This document shows positions 7,642 to 15,123 of a stretch of 36,960 bases of DNA, one piece after another. The translations under genes and the position numbers were made by a program. The notes under the pieces were generated by a model that did not search any database, had not been told where the DNA came from, and worked only from the letters and a program-made list of their open reading frames with translations. Origin of the DNA: FEN-1250 sp039918615 (GTDB lineage Bacteria; Gemmatimonadota; Gemmatimonadetes; Gemmatimonadales; Gemmatimonadaceae); assembly GCA_039918615.1 (NCBI GenBank), contig JBDSHG010000171.1:1-36960 (forward strand). The letters are read 5' to 3'. Position 1 is the stretch's first letter; every line of letters starts with the position of its first letter.

Positions 7642-9083
7642 GTAGGCGAGGGGTCGCCCCCGGGGGGCGGAGAGGGCTCTGCAGCAGCGCGCCGCGAACG
7701 CTGTGTCAGCTTCACGTGCTCCGACTTCACGTCGTCCGGCGGCGTGAGGTAGCCCCACGAGAGCGAGCCCTCCTGCCGGTACGTCTTCCCGAGGGTGATC
7801 GCGAGCTTTGCCTTGGCGAGCTCCTTTCCCAGATAGAACGCGTGCGTCGCTTCGTCGACGCCGAGCTGCAGAAATATCTCCTGGATGTCCGTGCCACGCA
7901 CGAAGAGATCGCGATTGAGCACCGTGATCGTGTCGGGGTCCGTGAAGATGCGAAAGTTCGGATCCTTGATGGCCTGCTGCAGCTCGCGCAGCTCCGCCTC
8001 TGAGTACTCGAGGATCTTCGGATCCTTGATCGTGACGAGGCGGTTGTCGACGCGCTTGGGCGGCACCTTCTTCGTCACCGCGTGATACATGAGTCGGCGC
8101 GCGATGTCGATCTCGCGCACGGAGCCGTGCGCCCACGGGATCACCTCCGTCGTGAGCACGGCGCGAACGCCGAGCTCCTGGCAGATGGCGATGAGCAGCG
8201 CGTTGACGCCGGTGGAGTCCGCAGCCGTGAGCTCGGTGATGTTACCGATCCCCATCATCATCTCGGCGTTCGGCCATCGCCGTCTCGCCTCGGCGTAGCG
8301 CTCGAGGGACGCCATGAACCCGAATCCGATCGGCTCGAGGATCGGGTCGATGAGATACGGGATCTTCAGCTCGTCGAGACGCTCCAGCGTGGGAGTGATC
8401 GTCTCAATCGGCGCGCCGAAGTCCGGTAGCGCGACGACGCGTACGTTGCGTCCCGCGAGCTCGGGTGCGACGTCGAGATTGCCGCCGTTGATGCTGAGGA
8501 CGAGCGTGGCGCCCGCGTCGACCGCGGTGCGGATCTCGTCGACGTTGAACGTGTCGATGCTCACGCGGATCCCGGCTGTCACGAGCTCGCGCACCACGTC
8601 GCCGAGCTCGGGGAACGCGCGCCCGGGAGTGCAGCCGATGTCGATGTAGTCGGCGCCCGAGTCGTGAAAGCGCATTGCCTCGCTCATGATTCCCGCGCGC
8701 GAAAGCCGCGGAGCGTTGTTGATCTCGGCGATGATCTCGATGTCCCACGCGCCATAGTCCTCGCGCGCGGCGGCCTGTCCGAAGTACTCCGGGATCTCGC
8801 GCAGATCCTTTGGGCCCTTCTCGACGCGCACGGAGAAGCGGTCGGCGATCGACTGCGTCGCGCCCTCGCAAAGACCGGGAATGAGCACGAGATCCGTTCC
8901 CGCGGGGACCGCGAGATGCTTTGCGATCCAATCGGTGGTCATGAGTGCGGCGACGGTGATCGGCAGCATCGCGACGTCCGCCGCGAACGGCGCCTTCATC
9001 GACGCGAGCGTGCTGCGCAGCGCCGGCTCGGCGAGCTTCCCGGTGACGAAGAGAACGCGCGACGGCGCTGCGACCGCAGTCAC
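7638..9083 (-). CDS. Dihydropteroate-synthase-like protein of H4MPT clusters (DUF6513 + DHPS)
   Basis: A 481-residue protein with an N-terminal Rossmann-like part (residues 1-110, ILFVTGKLAEPALRS style, the DUF6513 type) and a central pterin-binding TIM barrel (about 112-370). Seen: EIIAEINNAPRLS, ADYIDIGCTPG, VSIDTFN, LVLSINGGN and MMGIGNITELTAADSTGVN. A C-terminal region of about 100 residues (FRIFTDPDTITVLN onward) resembles an extension in archaeal homologues. In H4MPT organisms these proteins are proposed to condense 6-hydroxymethyl-dihydropterin diphosphate with beta-RFA-P, the analogue of the folate DHPS step. The start is a GTG placed directly after the TAA of the dehydratase gene. 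The residue set differs from folate DHPS, so assignment as ordinary folP is unlikely. Confidence 0.85.
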   Translation of the reverse strand: MTAVAAPSRVLFVTGKLAEPALRSTLASMKAPFAADVAMLPITVAALMTTDWIAKHLAVPAGTDLVLIPGLCEGATQSIADRFSVRVEKGPKDLREIPEYFGQAAAREDYGAWDIEIIAEINNAPRLSRAGIMSEAMRFHDSGADYIDIGCTPGRAFPELGDVVRELVTAGIRVSIDTFNVDEIRTAVDAGATLVLSINGGNLDVAPELAGRNVRVVALPDFGAPIETITPTLERLDELKIPYLIDPILEPIGFGFMASLERYAEARRRWPNAEMMMGIGNITELTAADSTGVNALLIAICQELGVRAVLTTEVIPWAHGSVREIDIARRLMYHAVTKKVPPKRVDNRLVTIKDPKILEYSEAELRELQQAIKDPNFRIFTDPDTITVLNRDLFVRGTDIQEIFLQLGVDEATHAFYLGKELAKAKLAITLGKTYRQEGSLSWGYLTPPDDVKSEHVKLTQRSRRAAAEPSPPPGGDPSPT

Positions 9084-9452
9084 TTACTTCGAATCGCCGC
9101 CCCGAACGAACTTGTTCGGCGTTCCCTCGAGGCCGGTGGTGCGCCCGCTCTCGGGGCGCCAGAGCACGGCGTCCTCGATTCTATGCGCGAGCTCGAAGTC
9201 CTTGTCGGTGATTCCGCCGGCGGAGTGCGTCTGCAGCTTCACGCCCACCTTCGCCCACGTCACCGTGAGATCGGGATGATGGAACGCCGCCTCGGCGACG
9301 AACGCGATGGCATTGACGAGCATCAACGTCGTGGGCCAGCCGTCCGTCTTGTATTGCCGGCGGATCCACTTGTCCTCGTAATACCACCCCGGCAGCGTGC
9401 GCAGCAGCTCGGCGATCTGCTCTTCCGTGTATGTCGGATCCTTTCTCACCAT
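9084..9452 (-). CDS. Pterin-4a-carbinolamine dehydratase family protein
   Basis: A 122-residue protein of the PCD/DCoH family. Seen: WYYEDKWIRRQYKTDGW, then FVAEAAFHHPDLTVTWAKVGVKLQTHSAGGITDKDFELA, containing the family's [E]xxxHHP...H...G(G)[IL]T active-site pattern (His-His-Pro followed later by a third His). GAGGAG is 9 nt before the ATG. PCD homologues recur in bacterial H4MPT gene sets, where their function is not settled: recycling of a 4a-hydroxypterin is the family activity, but no aromatic amino acid hydroxylase is seen here, so a role in pterin tailoring is more likely. It lies between the SDR and DHPS-like genes; the next gene begins immediately after its stop. Confidence 0.85.
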   Translation of the reverse strand: MVRKDPTYTEEQIAELLRTLPGWYYEDKWIRRQYKTDGWPTTLMLVNAIAFVAEAAFHHPDLTVTWAKVGVKLQTHSAGGITDKDFELAHRIEDAVLWRPESGRTTGLEGTPNKFVRGGDSK

Positions 9453-9479
9453 CGTTCGCTGCTCCTCAGAGGTAATCCT

Positions 9480-10241
9480 TCACATTACCACGCCGCCGCC
9501 GATCATCAGCATCTGTCCCGTCAGAAATGTGGAATCGGGAGAGGCGAGAAAGACCGCGGCGCGGGCGACGTCCTCAGCTGTTCCCCACCGCTTGAGCGGC
9601 GTGGTCTCGACCACGTTGCGGTAGTAATCGGGATCCATCGTCGTCGAAGCGAACTCCGTCTCGATCCATCCGGGGCCCAGGATGTTCACGCGGATCTTCG
9701 GCGCGACGGAGCGAGCGAGCGACTTGCTGAAGCTGAGAATTCCGCCTTTCACCGCGGAGAACATCTGCGGATTGGTGCCTTCGAAGCCGAAGAGGACGTG
9801 ATCCCAGCTCATGTTGATGATCACGCCGCCGTCGGGCTGCTCCTTCATGATGCGTGCGGCTTCCCACGATGCGAGGATGGTGCCTCGCAAGTCCACCGTG
9901 AGTAGTTGGTCGAGCTTTTCGAGGCGCGACTTCTTTGCGTCGTCGCCGGTGAGAATGTCGGCGCCCGCGCTGTTGACCCAGATGTCGACGCGCTCGAACT
10001 GGTCCGCGAGGTCGCGCGCCAGTGTAGCTATCGAGGCGGGGTCGGCGAGCTCGAGTTGGAAGACGGCGGCGCGGCGGCCGGCGTGCTCGATCTCCGTCGC
10101 GACTTCGATGGCGTCGTGCCGGCCGGTACGGTAAGTGATGGCGACGTCGGCGCCGGCGTGGGCCAGCGCGAGGGCAATTGCGCGGCCGATTCCGGTGGTT
10201 GCACCGGTCACGAGCGCGACCTTGCCGGCAAGAGAAGACAA
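9480..10241 (-). CDS. Short-chain dehydrogenase/reductase with Phe in place of catalytic Tyr
   Basis: A classical SDR fold of about 253 aa with the NADP(H)-type TGATTGIG turn, WVNSAGAD, and the terminal TGQMLMIGGG. The active-site YxxxK reads F161-S-A-V-K165 (TTC codon, clear in the sequence): the general-acid Tyr is replaced by Phe. Ser145 lies in INMSWDH. A TTG at 10241 is favoured because GGAG lies 9 nt upstream and the family begins just before GKVALVTG; an ATG at 10307 would add 22 residues. It is the first gene of the minus-strand cofactor operon. Since dmrA is not seen, reduction of dihydromethanopterin or of another pterin is a candidate role, but the missing Tyr argues for an unusual mechanism or non-catalytic function. 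Confidence 0.8.
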   Translation of the reverse strand: MSSLAGKVALVTGATTGIGRAIALALAHAGADVAITYRTGRHDAIEVATEIEHAGRRAAVFQLELADPASIATLARDLADQFERVDIWVNSAGADILTGDDAKKSRLEKLDQLLTVDLRGTILASWEAARIMKEQPDGGVIINMSWDHVLFGFEGTNPQMFSAVKGGILSFSKSLARSVAPKIRVNILGPGWIETEFASTTMDPDYYRNVVETTPLKRWGTAEDVARAAVFLASPDSTFLTGQMLMIGGGVVM

Positions 10242-10328
10242 CTGGTGGCGCTCCAGAAAATGATGCAAGCTTACCGGCGGAACTGCACTAATAAGCGCGG
10301 GATGCATGGACGGAACAAGGGGGAGTGC

Positions 10329-11096
10329 GTGCGTCTGCTGGTGAGCGTTCGCAATGCGGAGGAGGCGCGGGCCGCGTTGGCGGGGGGTGCGGAGATCATC
10401 GACGCGAAGGAGCCCGCGCTCGGCGCGCTCGGCGCGGTGCAGAGCGGTGTGCTGCGCGAGATCATCGAGGCGGTGAACGGGATGCGCCCGGTAAGTGCGG
10501 CGCTCGGCGATTCGGGCAGCGTCGACTCGTTGGCGAGCGCGTCTCGCGAGGCGGCGGAGGCCGGGGCGATGTTCGTGAAGGTGGGCTTCGCGGACGTGCG
10601 CGAGCTCGGCGCCGTGCGTGCGAGGCTGGCGCGCGTGATGGATGGTGCGCTGCTGCCGTCGTCGCCATGCGCGGTGGTCGCGGTTGCGTACGCCGATTGG
10701 GACGAGGTGGGCGGAGCGGCGCCGTCGACGGTGCTCGCGGCGGCGGCGGCCGAGGGGGCGATGGGGGTGTTGGTGGATACGGTGCGGAAGGATGGCGCGG
10801 GACTCTTTCGGTGCCTCGGCCGTGCTGTGCTGGAGTCGCTCGTGCGAGAGGCACGTAAGCGGTCGCTGCTGGTGGCGCTCGCGGGGCGGATCACCGCGGA
10901 CGACATGGCGTTCGCCTACGAGGTGGGGGCGGAGATCGTGGGAGTGCGCGGCGCGGCGTGCGAGCATGGACGCGAGGGGCGCGTGCGCGAGAGCAAGGTG
11001 CGCGACCTGGTGACTGCGCGCGATTTGCTACGCGTGCATCGCGGCGACTCGCTCGGGGGCGCGCGCGATCTCAGTCGGGAAACCAGTTTCCGCTGA
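10329..11096 (+). CDS. mfnB: (5-formylfuran-3-yl)methyl phosphate synthase
   Basis: TIM-barrel lyase/aldolase of methanofuran/methylofuran synthesis: condenses two glyceraldehyde 3-phosphates to the phosphorylated furan aldehyde. From the GTG at 10329 the protein is 255 aa and starts RLLVSVRNAEEA, as the family does. The two lysines essential in the archaeal enzyme fall where expected: Lys27 in IIDAKEP and Lys154 in DTVRKDGAGLF; Lys84 is in FVKVGF. AAGGGGG (10317-10323) is 5 nt before this GTG, supporting it over the ATG at 10302. It runs opposite its neighbours and its last 26 bp overlap the 3' end of the kinase gene on the other strand. Confidence 0.9.
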   Translation: MRLLVSVRNAEEARAALAGGAEIIDAKEPALGALGAVQSGVLREIIEAVNGMRPVSAALGDSGSVDSLASASREAAEAGAMFVKVGFADVRELGAVRARLARVMDGALLPSSPCAVVAVAYADWDEVGGAAPSTVLAAAAAEGAMGVLVDTVRKDGAGLFRCLGRAVLESLVREARKRSLLVALAGRITADDMAFAYEVGAEIVGVRGAACEHGREGRVRESKVRDLVTARDLLRVHRGDSLGGARDLSRETSFR

Positions 11097-11634
11097 GCAT
11101 GTCCGGGGTTACGATCGTGTACTTCATTAAGGGAGTGCGCGCACGATCGAAGTAGCGGTCGACGACGGTGAGGGCATCATGCGCATCGGGTTTGATGAGG
11201 ATCAGCTGTCGCGCGCCGACGCTCGACGCGACCCACGCCGCGATGCTGTCGCTGGTGACGTCCCAGCTGTGGGGGAGCGGATCGGCTTCGCGGAGCCAGC
11301 GTGTGGGCGCGAGCACCGGGATGTTCCCTCGCAGGAGTGCGCGCTCGATCTCGCCGCGACGATGGACGATCTCGGCGTTGCGGATGCGCGAGGCGAGGAG
11401 CAGGGCGAGCTGCTCCATGGCGAGGATGGCCATCCAGTGCGCGTCGTCGTCGGTGAGGGTGTGGCGGGCGTCGGCCGCACGGACGGCGTCGGCGAAGGGG
11501 CCGCCGCCCGGGACGATGAGCAGCGTATAGTCGCGCGCGATGAGCTCGAGGGCGGAGAGAGTGCGCGCGAGCGCGCCGTCGATCTCGAGGAGTGCGCCGC
11601 CGACTTTTACGACAGCGTCGATGGTGATGGTCAC
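11071..11634 (-). CDS. MfnE-like amino acid kinase family protein
   Basis: Small (187 aa) member of the aspartokinase/uridylate kinase fold. Seen: VVKVGGALL (residues 8-16) for phosphate binding, IVPGGGPFADAV (second Gly-rich loop), SDSIAAWVA and LILIKPDA, the expected order. In archaea MfnE phosphorylates the aminomethylfuran phosphate in methanofuran synthesis; bacterial methylofuran gene sets carry a related kinase, and the flanking mfnB and mfnF make this the best guess. The GTG start (11634) overlaps the mfnF stop as GTGA. Its 3' end overlaps mfnB tail-to-tail by 26 bp. It is shorter than typical amino acid kinases (about 240-260 aa), as are other members of this subfamily. Confidence 0.8.
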   Translation of the reverse strand: MTITIDAVVKVGGALLEIDGALARTLSALELIARDYTLLIVPGGGPFADAVRAADARHTLTDDDAHWMAILAMEQLALLLASRIRNAEIVHRRGEIERALLRGNIPVLAPTRWLREADPLPHSWDVTSDSIAAWVASSVGARQLILIKPDAHDALTVVDRYFDRARTPLMKYTIVTPDMLSGNWFPD

Positions 11635-12659
11635 GGGGGTGAGTCGAGCCAGCGCTCGCAGAGGCGCGCGACGGCGAAGGCGGTCTCGGCGCCGGCGGCG
11701 CGCGCTGCGCCGGCGGAGATGAGATCGTCGCTTGCGATGCGGAGTCCAGCGCGCCGCGCGGCCGCGCGCGCCAGGAAGGAACCGTGTCCGGCGACGACGG
11801 CGGTGGTGAGGTGCGGATGACGCTCGCGGACGCGCGTGATCGAGGCGGCGATGCGCGCGATCATCGTGTCGGCGACGAACGCGGCGATGCGGTCGATGTC
11901 GGAGTCATCGAGGAGCTCGCGATCGGCGCAGACGACGCGTGCGATGCGCTCGCCGGCAAAGTCGCGCGTGGCGGGGCGGGAGTCAGGCGTCGGTGCGGTG
12001 TAGCCTTCCGGCGGGAGCTCGCCACGCCACAGGTGGATGTCGCCCGAGAGCGCAAACGACTCCGCGGAGACGCCGGCGAGTCCATCGTGCAAGGGCACAC
12101 GATGCACGATCGCTTCGATGGGCGTGCGCACGGCGCCGAGGTAGAGAAGCTCGCCGGAGAGAAGGCGCTCGGGATCGGTGCGCCCTTCGGCGACGACGCG
12201 TCCGGAGGTGATCGGGATGATGTCGGTGGTGGTGGTGCCGACGTCGACGAGAATTGCGTCGGAAACGAGCGATGCGACGAGGGCGGCGGTCGCGGCCCAG
12301 TTCGAGGCGGCAACGAGGAGCGGCACGATGCGCGCGTCGGCGACATCGAGGAAGCGACCGTCGACGGCGTAGACGACGATGCACGCGGCGGGGAAGGCGT
12401 TCGCCACGGCATCGAGCACGTACGAAACGCCATCGCGCTTGGTGCGGAAGAACTGCGAGAGCTCGGCGGTCATGGTGACGGCGTGCGTCTCCGTGCCGTC
12501 GGCGCCGAGGGCGGTGGCGATGCTCTGCAGTCGGGCGGCGAGGGTCGCGGGCGCGCGCTGGATCTCGAAGGGCTCGTTGCGCGCGGAGAGCGCGTCGTCG
12601 CCCGCAATGCGCGCCGCCTTGGTGTTGACGCCTCCGATATCCCAGCCGATGACGTTCAT
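11631..12659 (-). CDS. mfnF: H4MPT-linked C1 pathway protein, MfnF-like (hydantoinase/oxoprolinase fold)
   Basis: ASKHA-fold protein (342 aa) of the family long annotated as H4MPT-linked C1 transfer protein; the archaeal member MfnF couples the furan diphosphate to glutamyl-tyramine in methanofuran synthesis. Seen: N-terminal GWDIGGVNTKAARI phosphate-1 loop, VTMTAELSQFF, ILVDVGTTTTDIIPI (phosphate-2), RLLSGELLYLGAVRTP, and AVVAGHGSFLARAAAR. ATG 12659 begins MNVIGWDIGG, the usual start; an ATG at 12671 adds four residues. In bacteria the side chain of methylofuran differs in part (tyrosine instead of tyramine in Methylorubrum), so the exact substrate here is uncertain. The stop overlaps the kinase start. 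Confidence 0.88.
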   Translation of the reverse strand: MNVIGWDIGGVNTKAARIAGDDALSARNEPFEIQRAPATLAARLQSIATALGADGTETHAVTMTAELSQFFRTKRDGVSYVLDAVANAFPAACIVVYAVDGRFLDVADARIVPLLVAASNWAATAALVASLVSDAILVDVGTTTTDIIPITSGRVVAEGRTDPERLLSGELLYLGAVRTPIEAIVHRVPLHDGLAGVSAESFALSGDIHLWRGELPPEGYTAPTPDSRPATRDFAGERIARVVCADRELLDDSDIDRIAAFVADTMIARIAASITRVRERHPHLTTAVVAGHGSFLARAAARRAGLRIASDDLISAGAARAAGAETAFAVARLCERWLDSPP

Positions 12660-12671
12660 ATGCTCGAGCAT
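12660..12671. promoter_or_regulatory. 12-bp palindrome in the mfnF/hisA-like divergent gap
   Basis: ATGCTCGAGCAT is a perfect palindrome directly 5' of the mfnF ATG and 17 bp from the HisA-like ATG. The whole divergent gap is only 29 bp, too short for two ordinary back-to-back promoters, so one site could influence both genes. No -35/-10 pair is convincing. It could also be chance, since ATG alternatives overlap it. Confidence 0.25.
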
Positions 12672-12688
12672 CTCGCGAAGTTTGGTCG

Positions 12689-13405
12689 ATGCGGATAATA
12701 CCGGTAGTCGATCTCCGTGCGGGAGAGGCGGTGCACGGGACGGGGGGCGACCGGTCGCGCTATTCGCTCGTGGAATCGGCGATCACGCCGACGCAGGGCG
12801 ATGCACTGGCGCTGGCGGAGGCGTATGCGGCGGTGTTGCGGACGAGCGAGATTTATGTGGCCGATCTCGATGCGATCGGCGGGGGCGCGGTGCAATATGT
12901 CATGCATCAGCGGCTGTCGCGCATCGCGCGCAGCTGGATCGATGCGGGGGTGCGGAGCGAGGGTGACGCGTGCTCCCTGATCGATGCAGGGGCGGACCGC
13001 GTGGTGGTAGGGCTGGAGACGTTGCCGGGCTTCGAGATTCTTCAGGCGATCGTGCGGCGGCTTGGTGCGGATCGGGTGGTATTCAGCCTCGATTTGCGAA
13101 GCGGGGTGCCGCTGGCGCACGCGGACGCGTTGCGCGCGATGACGCCGCGCGAGCTGGCGCGAAGGGCAGTGGATACGGGTGCGGAGACGATGATCGTGCT
13201 CGATCTCGCGCGCGTCGGAAATTCAGGGGGTGCGGACGACGAGATGATGCGCGAGATGCGCGCTGCGCTGCCCGGGGTGGATCTCATCGCGGGCGGCGGT
13301 GTGCGCCACGGCGAAGATCTCGACCGGCTCGCCGCCGCCGGGGCTGATGGTGCCTTGGTGGCGACAGCGGTGCACAGAGGAGTGATCGGAAGCGACTGGG
13401 CGTGA
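12689..13405 (+). CDS. HisA-like TIM-barrel protein of H4MPT clusters
   Basis: A 238-residue barrel with the HisA/HisF pattern: MRIIPVVDLRAGEAVHG (Asp8), IYVADLDAIGG, VVVGLET, FSLDLRSGVP (Asp135), and the C-terminal phosphate-binding IAGGGVRHGEDL and GADGALVATAVH. Both catalytic-position aspartates of HisA are present. The text differs from true ProFAR isomerase (no typical VRLYQGDY substrate loop), and similar HisA-like proteins are found in bacterial and archaeal H4MPT/methanofuran gene sets with unknown function. No other histidine gene is nearby, so a cofactor role is more likely than histidine synthesis. It is on the plus strand between two minus-strand gene blocks and ends 3 bp before the convergent gene. 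Confidence 0.8.
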   Translation: MRIIPVVDLRAGEAVHGTGGDRSRYSLVESAITPTQGDALALAEAYAAVLRTSEIYVADLDAIGGGAVQYVMHQRLSRIARSWIDAGVRSEGDACSLIDAGADRVVVGLETLPGFEILQAIVRRLGADRVVFSLDLRSGVPLAHADALRAMTPRELARRAVDTGAETMIVLDLARVGNSGGADDEMMREMRAALPGVDLIAGGGVRHGEDLDRLAAAGADGALVATAVHRGVIGSDWA

Positions 13406-13408
13406 GGC

Positions 13409-14587
13409 CTAGTGATGTGTGCTGTCGCCACGCTGCTGCATGCGAGACATCCCCGGCATCGACGACATCGAGGACGACGACGAAGACGCGCTGTCGCTGA
13501 GCGAGCTCTTCATCGGCATCGACTGCATGTCCATGTCCTGCTGCATGGCGTCGTGGGCGTCGGGCGACTTCGAACCGCGTGATGCGCGCATCTCCGTGTA
13601 CGATGGAAGCGCCTCGATGTCGCGCTTGATATCGGCGTTCGAGAGATCGAGTACGGGCCACTGCGACATGTCATCCGGGCTGAACGCACCGTTGATGTGT
13701 CCCATGCCACCCTGAGGGATGTCCTTGCCCGTCGGATTATCATATTCGGCAACGACACGGTACTTGTGGTGTGCTTCGATCGGGAGCGCTTCCTCGTGGA
13801 AGCCCCAGATGAAGCGGCCGACCTTCGAGATGTCGCCCTTGTCATCGCGATCGGACTTGAGGCGGACAAGCACCTTGCCCGTTTCTGCGTCCTCGAAGCG
13901 CACGGCGGCGCCGTAGTCGTGCAGATGTCCGCCGATGCCGATGAGACGGCCGCTGAGCGGGAATTCGAACGTGTAGCTCTTCGTGGACTTGCCGGGCGGC
14001 ACGTCGAAGGTGGTGACGCCACCAACGTGATTGTTGACGTCGACGTACAGCGGAAGCACGGGATTCTGCAGCTTGGCTTTCGGAATGTACGGGAGCGTCA
14101 TCTTCAGATATGCATTATGGATGTCGCGTCCCGAATCGTTGTGCCACATTGCGTAGACGCCGAGGTGCTGGCCCTTCGCGAGCGGAACACCGACGCCGGC
14201 GGGAAGGAGAACGGGATCGGTCTCCTTGCCCCACCCGAACAGACGCTCGACCATCTGATACACGATCTGACGGCGATCGAAGTTGACGGCGATCAGATGG
14301 TGGATGATGGACTTCGGCAGCGCGTGGCCGTCTTCGGTCTGCATGGAGAGGTTGAAGCCGCGTAGTCCGCCGTCGACGGGCCAGTCGAAGCGCAATACCT
14401 GCGGCGTGCCCATGTGCATCTCCGCCATGTCTGCGGGCATATTGGGAAGATCGTAGGGGCCGGCCGTGACGATGACTTCGCCGCGTGCCGAGTCCACCGA
14501 TATGGAAATCTGCGGCTCGGCATCCGGCTTCTGCGGCGAGTTCGCCGGAGCCAGGAGTGCGATCGCGAGCAGAAGAGAAACGAACAT
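13409..14587 (-). CDS. Secreted protein with PHM-like dicopper ligand pattern and Met/Ser-rich tail
   Basis: A 392-residue exported protein: signal peptide (FVSLLLAIALLAPA), then a beta-rich domain to about residue 325, then a low-complexity Met/Ser/His tail. His and Met residues occur as His96-His97 (IIHHLI), His149 (AMWHN), His221-x-His223 (GGHLHDYG) and Met295 (GGMGH). This order, and the spacing of about 72 from HxH to Met and 72 from the third His to HxH, mirrors the two copper sites of peptidylglycine alpha-hydroxylating monooxygenase (HH, H, HxH, M). That is my inference; overall sequence similarity is not obvious. The tail (Met-rich, ends His-His) could also bind copper. GAGGAA precedes the ATG by 5 nt. 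It is the last gene of the fae-to-PTPS block. Substrate unknown. Confidence 0.6.
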   Translation of the reverse strand: MFVSLLLAIALLAPANSPQKPDAEPQISISVDSARGEVIVTAGPYDLPNMPADMAEMHMGTPQVLRFDWPVDGGLRGFNLSMQTEDGHALPKSIIHHLIAVNFDRRQIVYQMVERLFGWGKETDPVLLPAGVGVPLAKGQHLGVYAMWHNDSGRDIHNAYLKMTLPYIPKAKLQNPVLPLYVDVNNHVGGVTTFDVPPGKSTKSYTFEFPLSGRLIGIGGHLHDYGAAVRFEDAETGKVLVRLKSDRDDKGDISKVGRFIWGFHEEALPIEAHHKYRVVAEYDNPTGKDIPQGGMGHINGAFSPDDMSQWPVLDLSNADIKRDIEALPSYTEMRASRGSKSPDAHDAMQQDMDMQSMPMKSSLSDSASSSSSSMSSMPGMSRMQQRGDSTHH

Positions 14588-14619
14588 GTGATTCCTCGAG
14601 AGGTCGAGTAGTTAGTTTT

Positions 14620-15123
14620 CTAGTTGAGTCGTTCGCGGAAGAACGCCGACTGGCCGAAATTCTCCTCGACCTCGACTTCGATCATCGCGAGTTTGGCAAA
14701 CTGCTTACCGCTGAGAGAAGCGCGTGCCTTCCCTGCCAGATATTGCGCCATCATTTCGACCGTCGTGTTCGGAATGGCGAGCAGTGCGCAGTCGGAAAGC
14801 GGAAATACGTAGCGTGGCTTGCCGTCGTACGCAACCAGTACGCGATCTTCTTCGGTGGTCACCTGCAACTTCGGATTCTGGAGTGGGAGCAACACCTTGT
14901 GGTCGATCTCATCACAGAGGCGCTTCATGAGCTGCTTCACGAACGAGAAGTCGACGACGTACCAGCTTTCCTCGTCGATATCTCCCTCGAGCGTCATCCC
15001 GACTCGGTAGTTGTGGCCGTGCAGTGATTCGCATCGGTGCCCCGCGAACGTGATGAAGTGGGCCGCCGCGAACACCATGTAGTCCTTGGTGACTGATACT
15101 CGAAACGCATTGTCCTTGCTCAC
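14620..15123 (-). CDS. PTPS/QueD-family pterin synthase with CExxHGH motif
   Basis: A 167-residue 6-pyruvoyl-tetrahydropterin synthase superfamily protein (T-fold). Zinc ligands are His22 (AAAHF), His35 and His37 in the motif C31-E32-S-L-H35-G-H37. This carries both the catalytic Cys of PTPS/QueD (CxxxHGH) and the Glu of PTPS-III (ExxHGH), the combination described for PTPS-I/III proteins. PTPS-III activity yields 6-hydroxymethyl-dihydropterin, bypassing FolB. Other conserved parts are VVDFSFVKQLM and the pterin-anchoring Glu near IEVEVEENF. GTG 15123 is chosen: it overlaps the upstream stop (GTGA) and has GGAGG 9 nt before it. In an H4MPT cluster with no folB or folE visible, it probably provides the pterin head group rather than queuosine. 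Confidence 0.85.
   Translation of the reverse strand: MSKDNAFRVSVTKDYMVFAAAHFITFAGHRCESLHGHNYRVGMTLEGDIDEESWYVVDFSFVKQLMKRLCDEIDHKVLLPLQNPKLQVTTEEDRVLVAYDGKPRYVFPLSDCALLAIPNTTVEMMAQYLAGKARASLSGKQFAKLAMIEVEVEENFGQSAFFRERLN

Noticed and set aside
12689..13405. HisA of histidine biosynthesis
   Set aside because: No other his gene nearby, substrate-loop text differs from true HisA, and neighbours are cofactor genes.
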